From Nitrospira sp. (GTDB lineage: Bacteria; Nitrospirota; Nitrospiria; Nitrospirales; Nitrospiraceae), in NCBI GenBank assembly GCA_024331125.1, contig JANDJI010000001.1:218001-282000 (forward strand): a stretch of DNA of 64,000 bases, in the 5' to 3' direction. Made by a program: the position numbers and the translations under genes. Each line of letters begins with the position of its first letter. Within the stretch, counting starts at the first letter, position 1. A model generated the notes under the pieces. The model saw only the letters and a list, made by a program, of their open reading frames with translations, was not told where the DNA came from and did no database searches. Shown here piece after piece: positions 1-9,376 of this stretch.

Positions 1-1383
1 GGCCAATCGCGCCAGGATCTCCGTCCCCGCTTTCCAAATGTCGCCAGCGCCGAGCGTCAAGACCATGTCGCCTTGCCGGAGGTGCGGCACGACCTGCTCC
101 GGCAACAGGTCTTTTTTCTCTACAAAGACCACCGACGGATGACCGGCGGCCGCGACGGCCTCGGCCAAATTCCTGCCCGACGTCCCCGGTATCGGTTGCT
201 CGCCGGCCGCGTAGATCTCCGTCACGAACAAGGAATCGGCCTGATCAAACGCATGGAGAAACTCTTCGAAACAGTCGCGCGTGCGGGAATACCGATGGGG
301 CTGAAAGAGCACGACCACTCGCCGATTCCATCCCTGTTTCGCGGCCGCCAAGGTCGCTCGAATTTCCGTGGGATGATGCCCGTAATCATCGACGACCGTG
401 ACGCCGCCGGCCTCGCCGCGAAGATGAAACCGCCGCTCGACGCCGCTGAACGCCGCGAGCCCTTTGCGGATGAGATCGACGGGAACCTCCAATTCGATCC
501 CGATGGCGATCGCCGCCAGCGCGTTCGAAACATTGTGGATGCCCGGCACGGCCAGCCTGAAGGGACCGAGGTTCGTTCCCCGAAAATAGGCCCGGAATTC
601 CGACCCCCATTGTTTGAGCGAGACGTCCGTCGCCTTAAAATCCGGCACGACACCCTCGCGCTCCCCAAGACCGTAGGTGTAGTAACGTTTGACGACACGG
701 GGCAACAACGAACGAAGGCGCTCGTCGTCGGCGCATAAGACCGCCGACCCGTAGAACGGCACCTTGTTGATGAATTCCACGAAACTGTCGGCGAGACGCT
801 CCATCGACCCGTAGTGGTCGAGATGTTCGCGATCGAGATTAGTGACCGCGACGATGGTCGGCGAAAGGCGGAGAAACGAGCCGTCGCTTTCATCCGCCTC
901 GGCCACCAACAGATCGCTTCGGCCGAGTCTGGCGTGACTGCCCAACGCGTTGACCTTGCCGCCGATCACCATCGTCGGATCAAGTCCCCCCTGGGCCAGC
1001 ACGTTCGCCACCATCGAGGTCGTCGTCGTCTTCCCATGGGCTCCCGCGATGGCGATACCGAACTTCAGGCGCATCAGCTCCGCGAGCATTTCGGCCCGCG
1101 GAATGACCGGAATCTGCCTGCTCTTCGCCGCCTGGACTTCCGGATTCGTCGACGTCACCGCGGAAGACACCACCACGACCTGAGCGGCCCCCACATTCGA
1201 CTCGTGATGCCCGATGAAGACCTTCCCGCCGATCTCTTCCAACCGTTTCGTCGTCTCGGACGTCTGCAAATCCGAACCGGTCACCGTGTATCCCATGGTC
1301 AGGAGAACCTCGGCGATGCCGCTCATGCCGGCGCCGCCGATCCCGACGAGATGGATGTGCTGGGTCTTTCGAAACCTTGCCAT
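1..1383 (-). CDS. murC: UDP-N-acetylmuramate--L-alanine ligase (partial at left edge)
   Basis: MurC adds L-alanine to UDP-MurNAc in the cytoplasm, the first step of peptidoglycan stem-peptide assembly. The translation opens with MARFRKTQHIHLVGIGGAGM, the Rossmann-type UDP-binding start of Mur ligases, and has the ATP P-loop GAHGKTTTT about 110 residues in. The end at the window edge reads DMVLTLGAGDIWKAGTE, typical of the MurC C-terminal domain. 461 codons are visible and the reading frame is still open, so only a short C-terminal tail is missing. It lies 73 bp downstream of murG as the last visible gene of the dcw cluster; murB, ddl or ftsQAZ probably follow outside the window. Confidence 0.95.
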   Translation of the reverse strand, partial: MARFRKTQHIHLVGIGGAGMSGIAEVLLTMGYTVTGSDLQTSETTKRLEEIGGKVFIGHHESNVGAAQVVVVSSAVTSTNPEVQAAKSRQIPVIPRAEMLAELMRLKFGIAIAGAHGKTTTTSMVANVLAQGGLDPTMVIGGKVNALGSHARLGRSDLLVAEADESDGSFLRLSPTIVAVTNLDREHLDHYGSMERLADSFVEFINKVPFYGSAVLCADDERLRSLLPRVVKRYYTYGLGEREGVVPDFKATDVSLKQWGSEFRAYFRGTNLGPFRLAVPGIHNVSNALAAIAIGIELEVPVDLIRKGLAAFSGVERRFHLRGEAGGVTVVDDYGHHPTEIRATLAAAKQGWNRRVVVLFQPHRYSRTRDCFEEFLHAFDQADSLFVTEIYAAGEQPIPGTSGRNLAEAVAAAGHPSVVFVEKKDLLPEQVVPHLRQGDMVLTLGAGDIWKAGTEILARLA

Positions 1384-1456
1384 GCGCCTCACCCCTTGTA
1401 ATCGAGCCCCACCGTACGGCGCGGATTCCCGGACCACGGCATCGGACCTCCGCCGC

Positions 1457-2569
1457 TCAAACAGCCCTGTCGCCATCCTCTGCCTCTCCCGCCAGCGCGT
1501 AACATTCGCGCACGATCTCCTCGCCGGCGTCGATCCGCCTCATGGCCCGGCTCTTGGCGCCCATGGCCTGCAACCGTCCCGCGTCGGACAGAACGTCAAC
1601 GATCGAGTCGCTTAATCGAGCCCCTGTCAACTCCGCCTGCGGAACGACGATCGCCCCCCCGGCAGCTTCCATGGCCCGCGCGTTTTTCATCTGATGGTCA
1701 TAAATGGCCGTCGGGAGCGGGATGAGAATCGCCGGTTTCCCGCAAGCCGTCAGCTCCGCAATCGTCATGGCGCCGGCCCTGGCCACCACGAGGTCGGCGT
1801 TCCGTAAAACCTTCGGCATGTCGTACAGAAACGGCGCCACCTCCGCGCGCACGCCGAGCCGGTCGTAGCCGTCCCTCACCCGTTGATAATCCGTCTCTCC
1901 CGTCTGATGCGTGATGACGACGTCGGGAACCCGCTTGACCAGAGACGACACCCCTTCCAGAACCGCGTTGTTGATCGCCCTGGCCCCCTGACTTCCGCCG
2001 AAAATCAAGAGGCGAGGCGGCGAATGGAGAGCGGGGGCATCGGAAGACCGATCGTCCTGGGACACAAATTCCCGTCGAATCGGCGTGCCGGTCACGCGAA
2101 CTTTTTCACGGTCGAACCCCTGAGCCGCCGACTCGAACGCCAGAAAAATCCGCTGCGCGAACGGAGCGACGACCTTGTTCGCCATGCCGGGATAGGCGTT
2201 CGGCTCCACGATGACGCGCGGAGTCCCCCGCAAGAGAGCGGCCGCCAGCACGGCCGGACTGGTGTAGCCTCCGACTCCGATCACGAGATCCGCCCCGCGC
2301 CGTCTCAAAACGGCGTGGGCTTGCCACAAGCCGATCGGAAGGGACAGCAATCCCTTCAGAACTTCGAACGGCCCTTTCCCCATCACCGGTTTCGCCGTAA
2401 TGAACGCCAACTCGAACCCTTCATGAGCCAACACCTTGGCTTCAATGCCGCGTTTCGTTCCGACGAACAGGATCTTGTTCGTAGCATCGCGGCGGAGAAA
2501 TTCGCGGGCCAGCGCCACGGCCGGATACAAATGGCCTCCGGTCCCTCCCGCGGCGATCACGACGGTCAT
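1457..2569 (-). CDS. murG: UDP-N-acetylglucosamine transferase MurG
   Basis: MurG is the peripheral membrane GT-B glycosyltransferase that adds GlcNAc to lipid I to make lipid II. The 370-residue product starts MTVVIAAGGTGGHLYPAVAL, the glycine-rich acceptor loop of MurG. It also has GVGGYTSPAV, a FGGSQGARAIN donor-site loop and ARAGAMTIAELTACGKPAILIPLP near the C-terminus, split here only as family landmarks. The reading frame is open far upstream, but the ATG chosen overlaps the ftsW stop by 4 bp (ATGA) and precedes the conserved N-terminus directly. The long upstream extension in the same frame is antisense-free noise over ftsW and is not coding for this protein. Confidence 0.96.
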   Translation of the reverse strand: MTVVIAAGGTGGHLYPAVALAREFLRRDATNKILFVGTKRGIEAKVLAHEGFELAFITAKPVMGKGPFEVLKGLLSLPIGLWQAHAVLRRRGADLVIGVGGYTSPAVLAAALLRGTPRVIVEPNAYPGMANKVVAPFAQRIFLAFESAAQGFDREKVRVTGTPIRREFVSQDDRSSDAPALHSPPRLLIFGGSQGARAINNAVLEGVSSLVKRVPDVVITHQTGETDYQRVRDGYDRLGVRAEVAPFLYDMPKVLRNADLVVARAGAMTIAELTACGKPAILIPLPTAIYDHQMKNARAMEAAGGAIVVPQAELTGARLSDSIVDVLSDAGRLQAMGAKSRAMRRIDAGEEIVRECYALAGEAEDGDRAV

Positions 2570-3765
2570 CGGCGTTTCGAGCCTCCTCCTCTCCGTCCCG
2601 TGTCTTCCCGCCCGGCCCGTCGATCCCGCGAGATGTTCAGCAGAATTCCGACGCCCGTCATACAGGTCACCAACGAGGACCCCCCGTAACTGACGAACGG
2701 GAGGGTCAGCCCCTTGGTCGGCAACAACCCCGTCACTACGCAGGCGTTGATCAAGACCTGAACGCCGATGAGCAGTGTAATGCCCATCCCCAGATACCGG
2801 CCGAACGGCATCCTTGCCCGAACCGAGATCTGAAACCCACGGACGACGAACAGGGCGAAGAGCATGATGATGAGTCCCGTGCCGATCAATCCCAGTTCCT
2901 CGCCCACCGACGCCAACACGAAATCCGTATGGGCCTCCGGAAGGAAAAACAATTTCTGTTTCCCTTCTCCCAACCCCACGCCGAACAGCCCTCCGTGCCC
3001 GAAGGCCAAAAAGGACTGCGTGATCTGAAACCCCGCATTCGTCGGATCCTTCCAAGGCGCCAAGAAGACCAGCACTCGTTGAAGGCGGAAGCCCGACTGA
3101 AGCACCAGCGCCGCAACGGCCGCGATCCCCCCCACTCCCAACAATAGAAGATGCGACAGTTTCGCTCCCGCCAAGAAAAAAAGCCCCATGACCGTCAGGC
3201 CCATGACCACCACCGTGCCCAAGTCCCGCTCCAACAACACCAAGCCCCCCAGCACGCCGAACACGACCAACGCCGGAACGAGGCCCGCGAAGAACCCGGT
3301 GATCCGGTCTTCCTTCCTGGCCAAATATGCGGCAAGGTAGATCACCAGCGTCAGCTTGGCCATTTCCGCCGGCTGGACCATGATCGGTCCCGCCTGCAAC
3401 CATCGCCTGGCTCCCTTGGCGACGACGCCGATCGACGGGATCAAGACCATCGCCAAGAGAATCGCCGTCAGACCGAGCAGGGGAACGGCCAGCCTCTTCC
3501 ACCAGACGTAGTCGAGGCGGGACGCCACGTGCATCAGCAGCAGACCGATCGCCAGCCAGGCGATCTGCCGTTTGAGAAAATATCCCGCGTCGTGAAATCG
3601 ACTCCCGGCCACGACCGTGCTCGCGCTGAAGACCATCACCAGCCCGACAAGGGTCAGAACGATCGTGATAGCCAGCAAAGTATGGTCCATCGCCACCCGC
3701 TTGGCCGAACGCGATCCGGAAGAAGTCCAGGGCAACGGCAGCGTCCCCGAGGTTTTGTGTGACAT
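2566..3765 (-). CDS. ftsW: Lipid II polymerase / division SEDS protein FtsW
   Basis: FtsW is the septal SEDS glycosyltransferase that polymerises lipid II with its partner class B PBP (FtsI). The 399-residue protein is hydrophobic throughout, with about ten membrane segments. It has SEDS landmarks such as VFSAST in the first helix, SIGVVAKGARRWL, FGHGGLFGVGLG and the C-terminal PFVSYGGSSL motif. The first ATG gives a 25-residue hydrophilic lead, and a second ATG at residue 26 (MDHTLLAI) is an alternative start. It lies between murD and murG in the usual dcw order and overlaps murG by 4 bp, which suggests translational coupling. RodA is the main alternative, but the position argues for FtsW. 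Confidence 0.95.
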   Translation of the reverse strand: MSHKTSGTLPLPWTSSGSRSAKRVAMDHTLLAITIVLTLVGLVMVFSASTVVAGSRFHDAGYFLKRQIAWLAIGLLLMHVASRLDYVWWKRLAVPLLGLTAILLAMVLIPSIGVVAKGARRWLQAGPIMVQPAEMAKLTLVIYLAAYLARKEDRITGFFAGLVPALVVFGVLGGLVLLERDLGTVVVMGLTVMGLFFLAGAKLSHLLLLGVGGIAAVAALVLQSGFRLQRVLVFLAPWKDPTNAGFQITQSFLAFGHGGLFGVGLGEGKQKLFFLPEAHTDFVLASVGEELGLIGTGLIIMLFALFVVRGFQISVRARMPFGRYLGMGITLLIGVQVLINACVVTGLLPTKGLTLPFVSYGGSSLVTCMTGVGILLNISRDRRAGREDTGRRGGGSKRR

Positions 3766-3799
3766 TATTCGGCATCAACTTTCTTGCGACCCATCGCGG

Positions 3800-5218
3800 C
3801 TATTCGGGCAAGGCGCGAACCAGCGATTTGAATTGGCGCCCCCTGTCCTGATAATCGGCAAACATGTCGAAACTCGCGCAAGCCGGCGACAGCAGCACTA
3901 CGTCGCCGGCCGTCGCGCCGGAGGCGGCGATCTCCACCGCTTCGCCGAGCGTGCCGGCCCGCTCGATCGATTCATACCCGCGCATGGCGTCGGCGATGAG
4001 CGGCGCGGCCTCTCCGATCAGCACCAGCCGCTTCACCCGTCGACGGACGGCGGGAAGCAGGCGAGAGAAATCCCCCCCCTTGTCCCGCCCGCCGGCAATG
4101 AGCCAGATCGGCCGATCGATGCTTTCCAACGCCTTGAGCGTGGCGTCCACGTTGGTGCCCTTCGAGTCATTGATGAATCGGACCCCCCGCCGGTCGCGAA
4201 CGACTTCCAGCGCGTGTTCAAGGCCGGGGAATTCCCGCAGAACCAATCGAACCGCCTCGACGGGACACCCGCACAGCAATGCACACACGGACGCAGCCAT
4301 CGCGTTCTCCACGTTGTGCGGCCCGATGATCGTGATCTCCCCGCGATGACAGACTTCCTGAACCCGTCCGTCGATCACCGCCGTCACGCGCTCACCGTCC
4401 AGATAGGCGCCTCCTTCGACGTCGGACGGCAACGCCGCTTGCTTCGTGAACCCCAAGACACGGGCCTTCGCCCTCCGCCTCAGCGGCGCAACCAGCGGAT
4501 CGTCAAGGTTCAAGAGAGCGTCGTCGTCGGACGTTTGATTCTCGAAAATTCTGGCCTTGGCCGCGATGTATTCATCCAGCGAGTCGTATCGGTCCTGATG
4601 ATCGACGGTCACGTTCAAGATCGCGGCGATTCGCGGATGAAACCGTTCCACGGTTTCCAACTGGAAGCTGGACACTTCCACGACCAACGCGTCGAACGGA
4701 CCGGATCCCGCATCGGCTTGATCGGCGCGGAACGCCCGGCTCGCCGCCTCGCTGAGCGGAACGCCCAAATTTCCTCCGACGAACACGCGCTTGCCGCTTG
4801 CCTGCAACATCTTGCCGATCAACGTCACGGTGGTGCTTTTGCCGTTGGTGCCGGTGACGGCCAACAGCGGAGCGGATAGAAACCGGGAGGCCAGTTCGAG
4901 CTCGCTCAACACCTTGACTCCACGCCGGCGCGCCCGTTCCAACGCCTCCGCGCGGTACGGCACGCCCGGACTGATGACCACCAGCTCGGCGGCATCGATC
5001 GCCGACTCATAGTCCGATCCCGTCACGACGGTCACCGCGGACCGATCAAGCCGTTCAAGGCTCTGCCGCAATTCGGCCCGATCCTTTCGATCCGCCACCG
5101 TCACCAGAGCGCCGGCCTCTTCCAGCAATCGGGCGGCGGCCACCCCGCTTCGAGCCAACCCCACGACCGTGACCCTGACTCCTCTGACGTTCAGTCTCTC
5201 CGGCGCGACCATGTTCAT
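3800..5218 (-). CDS. murD: UDP-N-acetylmuramoylalanine--D-glutamate ligase
   Basis: MurD adds D-glutamate to UDP-MurNAc-L-Ala. The product is 472 residues, close to the usual 440-470. The N-terminal nucleotide-binding fold contains [17 protein letters not shown]. The ATP P-loop is [16 protein letters not shown] around residue 120. The central domain carries the [10 protein letters not shown] region, and the C-terminal domain has [13 protein letters not shown] and [12 protein letters not shown], both characteristic of MurD. It starts 4 bp after the mraY stop and ends 34 bp before ftsW, so it is part of the same transcript. Nothing unusual is seen in the active-site motifs. Confidence 0.96.
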   Translation of the reverse strand: MNMVAPERLNVRGVRVTVVGLARSGVAAARLLEEAGALVTVADRKDRAELRQSLERLDRSAVTVVTGSDYESAIDAAELVVISPGVPYRAEALERARRRGVKVLSELELASRFLSAPLLAVTGTNGKSTTVTLIGKMLQASGKRVFVGGNLGVPLSEAASRAFRADQADAGSGPFDALVVEVSSFQLETVERFHPRIAAILNVTVDHQDRYDSLDEYIAAKARIFENQTSDDDALLNLDDPLVAPLRRRAKARVLGFTKQAALPSDVEGGAYLDGERVTAVIDGRVQEVCHRGEITIIGPHNVENAMAASVCALLCGCPVEAVRLVLREFPGLEHALEVVRDRRGVRFINDSKGTNVDATLKALESIDRPIWLIAGGRDKGGDFSRLLPAVRRRVKRLVLIGEAAPLIADAMRGYESIERAGTLGEAVEIAASGATAGDVVLLSPACASFDMFADYQDRGRQFKSLVRALPE

Positions 5219-5222
5219 CTCG

Positions 5223-6299
5223 TTACCGCAGCTTCAACGTGCTCAGGCTCAGCAACGCCAAGAGAATGGCGATGATCCACAGACGCACCACCACCTTGGG
5301 TTCTTCCCATCCCTTCATTTCAAAATGATGGTGAATCGGAGCCATCAGAAAAATGCGCTTCCCCCTGGACTTGTAGGAGAGCACTTGAAAAATGACCGAC
5401 ACCGCTTCGATCACGAAGACCCCGCCGACCAAGAGCAGCAACAGCTCGTGCTTGGTGATGACCGCCACCGTCCCCAACGCGGCGCCGAGAGGCAGCGAGC
5501 CCACGTCTCCCATGAACACGGACGCCGGGTAGGTGTTGTACCAAAGGAACCCCAAGCTGGCTCCCAGAATCGACGCCGTGAAGACGGCCAATTCCCCCGC
5601 TCCCTCGATATGAGGGATCAACAGGTATTCCGACATCAACCGGTGTCCGGTCACGTAGGCGACCACGGTGTAGGCCAAGGCCGCGATCATGATGGGACCG
5701 ACCGCCAGCCCGTCCAACCCATCGGTCAGGTTGACGGCATTGGAGCTGCCCACGATGACGAGCACGGCGAAGACGACGTAGAACCATCCCAGATCCGGCA
5801 TAAAGTTCTTAAAAAACGGCACGCTCAGCTTGGTGCTGTAATTGGGCAGCAGATACAGCGTGAGCGCGATACCCAGGGCGATACAGACTTGCGCCGCAAA
5901 TTTTTGCGACGCCGACAACCCCTTCGACCGGGCCTTCACGAACTTGAGGTAGTCGTCCGCAAACCCGATGACGAAGAAACCGAAGGTGGCCGCGAGGACC
6001 AGCCAGATGACGGGTCGGGAGATGTCGGCCCACAACAGCGTCGACAGCATGACGGCGAAGATGATCAGAATTCCCCCCATCGTCGGCGTTCCGCTCTTGG
6101 CCAGGTGCCGCTTCGGCCCGTCCTCCCGCACCTGTTGTCCCAACTTGATTTCTTGCAGCTTGCGAATCATGGGAGGAGCCAGAACGAACGCGATCAGAAA
6201 CGCCGTCACGGCGGCGTAAATGATCCGAAAGCTCTGATACCGAAACACGTTCAGAAACGAAAATTCCGTATGGAGCGGATAGAGCCAGTTATAGAGCAT
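5223..6299 (-). CDS. mraY: Phospho-N-acetylmuramoyl-pentapeptide transferase
   Basis: MraY transfers phospho-MurNAc-pentapeptide to undecaprenyl phosphate in the inner membrane, making lipid I. The 358-residue protein has about ten hydrophobic segments. Polyprenyl-phosphate transferase motifs are present: [10 protein letters not shown] near residue 75, the Asp-rich [21 protein letters not shown], and [14 protein letters not shown]. The C-terminal histidine cluster [13 protein letters not shown] is diagnostic for MraY rather than WecA. It lies 58 bp after murF and 4 bp before murD. Length and motifs are normal. Confidence 0.97.
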   Translation of the reverse strand: MLYNWLYPLHTEFSFLNVFRYQSFRIIYAAVTAFLIAFVLAPPMIRKLQEIKLGQQVREDGPKRHLAKSGTPTMGGILIIFAVMLSTLLWADISRPVIWLVLAATFGFFVIGFADDYLKFVKARSKGLSASQKFAAQVCIALGIALTLYLLPNYSTKLSVPFFKNFMPDLGWFYVVFAVLVIVGSSNAVNLTDGLDGLAVGPIMIAALAYTVVAYVTGHRLMSEYLLIPHIEGAGELAVFTASILGASLGFLWYNTYPASVFMGDVGSLPLGAALGTVAVITKHELLLLLVGGVFVIEAVSVIFQVLSYKSRGKRIFLMAPIHHHFEMKGWEEPKVVVRLWIIAILLALLSLSTLKLR

Positions 6300-6357
6300 G
6301 GTCCGTTTCGGATCTCGTGATGCGGAGCGATCGAGCCCCTCTCACGAAGACTCTTGG

Positions 6358-7848
6358 TTATGAAGCCTTTCGGGTCTCGCTTCCGACCCCTTGCAACACC
6401 TCGATCGCCCGCTCCAATTTCATCCCGCGCGACCCCTTGACCAGCACCACGTCGCCCGATTTCGCGACGGCCTTGACGGCCTCCCCCGCGCGAACTGCGT
6501 CGGGAACAAGGACGATTCTCGATCGATCCAAGCCGCCGCGCTCCGCTCCGGCCGCGACGTGCCTTCCCAACGCCCCGCACGCCACCAGTCGGTGAATTCC
6601 CTGTTCCGCCACGAATGCTCCGATCTCTTCATGCATCGAGGCGGCGTCGCCCCCCAGCTCCAGCATCTCGCCGAGAACGGCGATCGTTGTCCGTCCGCTC
6701 CCCCGTTGCGCCAACAGCCGCACCGCCGCTTTCATCGAGGCCGGGTTGGCGTTGTAACAATCGTTGATGATCGTGACGCCGCGGCTCACGACGATTTGCG
6801 ACCGCATGGCCGCCGGCCTGAAACGGGAGAGCCCTTTGGCGATCAGGCCTCCGGAAAGACCCAGCTCGCAGCCGACCGCCGCGGCGGCCAGGGCGTTCAT
6901 GACGTTGTGTTCCCCTTGAACGTGGAGCCGCACCGCCGTGTGTCGAATTTTCCCGGGCAGCGTCAGATTGAAAACCGTTCCGTTGCGCCGGTCGGGCTTG
7001 ATATCCGTCGCCCGCACGTCGGCTTTCGGAGACAATCCGAACGACACGACGCGGCACCGGGCCCTCGACGCCAGATACTCGAAATAGGGATCGTCGGCGT
7101 TCAAGACGGCCGCACCGTTTTCCGCGAGCAGATCCAGCAGCTCGGCCTTCGCCTGAGTCGATCCCTCCATGTTCCCGAAGAATTCCAAATGATCGGGGCC
7201 GACGTTGGTCACGATGCCGATGGTCGGTCTGGCGATCTCGCAGAGCCTCGTCGTCTGACCGACGCGATCGACCCCCATCTCGATCACGGCCGCCTCATGC
7301 CTGCCGTCAAGACGGAACAACGTCTGGGGAACGCCGATCCGATTGTTCAGGTTACCTTCGGTTTTCAGCACCCTCCAGCGCCTCGCCAACACGGCGGCCA
7401 CCATTTCTTTGGTCGTGGTTTTACCGTTGCTTCCCGTCACCGCCACCACCGGAACGTCGAACCGACCGCGATGATGGGCGGCGAGCTGCTGATACGCGAA
7501 CAATGGATCGCGAACGCCCAGGATGAGCGGCGTTCGTCCGTTCCGCCCCATCTTCTTCATCAACGACGCGCCGTCAAAAGAGTCATGCACGATGGCGCCC
7601 ATCGCTCCGCGGGAGACCGCCTCCCCGACGAAATCATGACCGTCGAACCGATCGCCCCTGATCGCCACGAACAAATCGCCGGACCGGATCGATCGGCTGT
7701 CCAAATGAACCCGCCGAACGGGCCGCTTGAGCCAACCGGGCCGCTCGCCCGCCAAGACCTTGGTGCTGATCACTTCCCTTAGTTCTTCGACGGTAAACAG
7801 AGGCATGGGAATCGCGCATCCCTCCGGCGGAGTTTCTCTTTCACGCAC
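6358..7848 (-). CDS. murF: UDP-MurNAc-tripeptide--D-Ala-D-Ala ligase
   Basis: MurF joins D-Ala-D-Ala to UDP-MurNAc-tripeptide, the last cytoplasmic precursor step. The 496-residue product has the P-loop VAVTGSNGKTTTKEMVA, the ADDPYFEY region and the C-terminal INDCYNANPASMKAA and VLGEMLELG motifs that separate MurF from MurE. The first ATG overlaps the murE end by 8 bp. A second ATG at residue 15 (MPLFTVEEL) follows a GGAGG 13 bases upstream and matches the usual family start better, so the true N-terminus is uncertain by 14 residues. It is part of the continuous dcw operon. Confidence 0.95.
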   Translation of the reverse strand: MRERETPPEGCAIPMPLFTVEELREVISTKVLAGERPGWLKRPVRRVHLDSRSIRSGDLFVAIRGDRFDGHDFVGEAVSRGAMGAIVHDSFDGASLMKKMGRNGRTPLILGVRDPLFAYQQLAAHHRGRFDVPVVAVTGSNGKTTTKEMVAAVLARRWRVLKTEGNLNNRIGVPQTLFRLDGRHEAAVIEMGVDRVGQTTRLCEIARPTIGIVTNVGPDHLEFFGNMEGSTQAKAELLDLLAENGAAVLNADDPYFEYLASRARCRVVSFGLSPKADVRATDIKPDRRNGTVFNLTLPGKIRHTAVRLHVQGEHNVMNALAAAAVGCELGLSGGLIAKGLSRFRPAAMRSQIVVSRGVTIINDCYNANPASMKAAVRLLAQRGSGRTTIAVLGEMLELGGDAASMHEEIGAFVAEQGIHRLVACGALGRHVAAGAERGGLDRSRIVLVPDAVRAGEAVKAVAKSGDVVLVKGSRGMKLERAIEVLQGVGSETRKAS

Positions 7849-9376
7849 AACGTTTGATCCGCTCGATGGCCTCGCGCGCCACCTCGCGATCGTCGAAATG
7901 AAACTTCTGCATCCCGATGATCTGGTAGTCTTCGTGCCCTTTGCCGGCGATCACCACCATGTCACCGGGACAGGCCAGGCCGACGGCCGTCTCGATCGCC
8001 GCTCGCCGATCGGCGACTTTTTGATACTGAACGTCGGGACGTTCTTTTAACGCCTCGATGACGCCGGCCTCCACTTCGCCGAGAATCGACAGAGGATCTT
8101 CGGTTCTTGGATTATCCGAGGTCAAAATCACGACGTCGCTGTGTCGCACGGCCGCCTTCCCCATCTTGGGTCTCTTCCCCCGATCACGATCTCCTCCGCA
8201 TCCAAAGACCGTGATGATGCGGCCGGTCTTGACGGCCTGCGCGGCGGTCAACAACCGGATCAAGGCGTCCTCCGTGTGGGCGTAATCGACCACCACCGTA
8301 AACGGTTGTCCCGCCATCACGCGCTCGAACCGTCCCGGCACGTTGGTCACGCGCGCCGCCGCCTCCCGTATTTGATCGGGCGTGGCTCCTTCATGCAGCG
8401 CGACCCCAATCGCGGCCAGCAGGTTATAGACATTGTGCTCGCCGACAAGGTGACTCTCGACGGGAAACGATCCGGCCGGCGTCACGGCCGTGAAGGTGGC
8501 GCCTCCGACCGACAGCCGAACATGGTCCGCCCCCACATCGGCCTTCTCTCTCAGCCCGTAGGTCCAGACCGGCGCGGGACAGAGCCGTGCGATCCGTGCA
8601 CCGGCCGGGTCATCGACGTTCACAATGGCCCGCTTGTTCGATTTGCTCGTTCCCGTCAGGCCGGTGAACAGCCGCAATTTCGCCTGGAAATACGCCTCCA
8701 TCGTCTTGTGAAAATCGAGATGGTCCTGCGTCAGATTCGAAAACACGGCGACGTCGTATTCGCAGCCGGCGGTGCGGTCCTGGGCCAGCGCGTGGGAGGA
8801 CACCTCCATCACGACCGCCGCGCAACGATCCGCAACCATCTTGGCCAGCAACTGTTGCAACTCCAGCGCGCCGGGCGTGGTCTGCGAAGCCGGAACCGTC
8901 CGCTCTCCGATCCGGTAGGCCACGGTGCCGATCAAACCGACCCGGAGCCCCATCGTTTCCAGCATGGCCCGGCACAGATAGGTCGTGGTGGTCTTGCCAT
9001 TGGTGCCGGTCACGCCGATCATGCGCATCGCGGACGACGGTTCGCCGTAGAATCGGCTTGCGAGAAACCCGAGCGACTTTCTCGAATCCGCCACCAGCGC
9101 GAAGGGAATCGAGCGGTCCCGGGGCGGCCGCTCCAGCACCAATGCCATCGCGCCGGCCTTCACCGCCGCAGGAACATATTCATGGCCGTCCGCCCGTTCG
9201 CCCTTCACGGCCACGAACACGCTCCCGGGGCAAACGGATCGAGAATCGTCCGTGACGGCGCCGACGGTCACGCCATGATCCCCCCCTCGGTCGATGATCT
9301 CGACCCGTCCTTCAAGCGCCCGAAGGAGTTCCGCAAAGGTCATCGCCGTTCCATCGAGTCTGGGAATGAACTTCAC
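7841..9376 (-). CDS. murE: UDP-MurNAc-L-Ala-D-Glu--2,6-diaminopimelate ligase
   Basis: MurE adds the third residue of the stem peptide. The 511-residue protein has the P-loop GVTGTNGKTTTTYLC, the carbamylated-lysine neighbourhood FSNLTQDHLDFH and VVDYAHTEDAL. The C-terminal SDNPRTEDP is the DNPR signature associated with meso-diaminopimelate specificity, so meso-DAP is the predicted substrate. The ATG at the annotated start overlaps the ftsI stop by 4 bp. An ATG 11 codons further in (MTFAELL) resembles the usual family N-terminus and is an alternative start. Its position between ftsI and murF is the standard dcw order. Confidence 0.95.
   Translation of the reverse strand: MKFIPRLDGTAMTFAELLRALEGRVEIIDRGGDHGVTVGAVTDDSRSVCPGSVFVAVKGERADGHEYVPAAVKAGAMALVLERPPRDRSIPFALVADSRKSLGFLASRFYGEPSSAMRMIGVTGTNGKTTTTYLCRAMLETMGLRVGLIGTVAYRIGERTVPASQTTPGALELQQLLAKMVADRCAAVVMEVSSHALAQDRTAGCEYDVAVFSNLTQDHLDFHKTMEAYFQAKLRLFTGLTGTSKSNKRAIVNVDDPAGARIARLCPAPVWTYGLREKADVGADHVRLSVGGATFTAVTPAGSFPVESHLVGEHNVYNLLAAIGVALHEGATPDQIREAAARVTNVPGRFERVMAGQPFTVVVDYAHTEDALIRLLTAAQAVKTGRIITVFGCGGDRDRGKRPKMGKAAVRHSDVVILTSDNPRTEDPLSILGEVEAGVIEALKERPDVQYQKVADRRAAIETAVGLACPGDMVVIAGKGHEDYQIIGMQKFHFDDREVAREAIERIKRCA

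Noticed and set aside
2570..3778. Upstream extension of the murG frame over ftsW
   Set aside because: MurG starts at the conserved IAAGGTGGH segment; the extension is a different frame of ftsW without family similarity.
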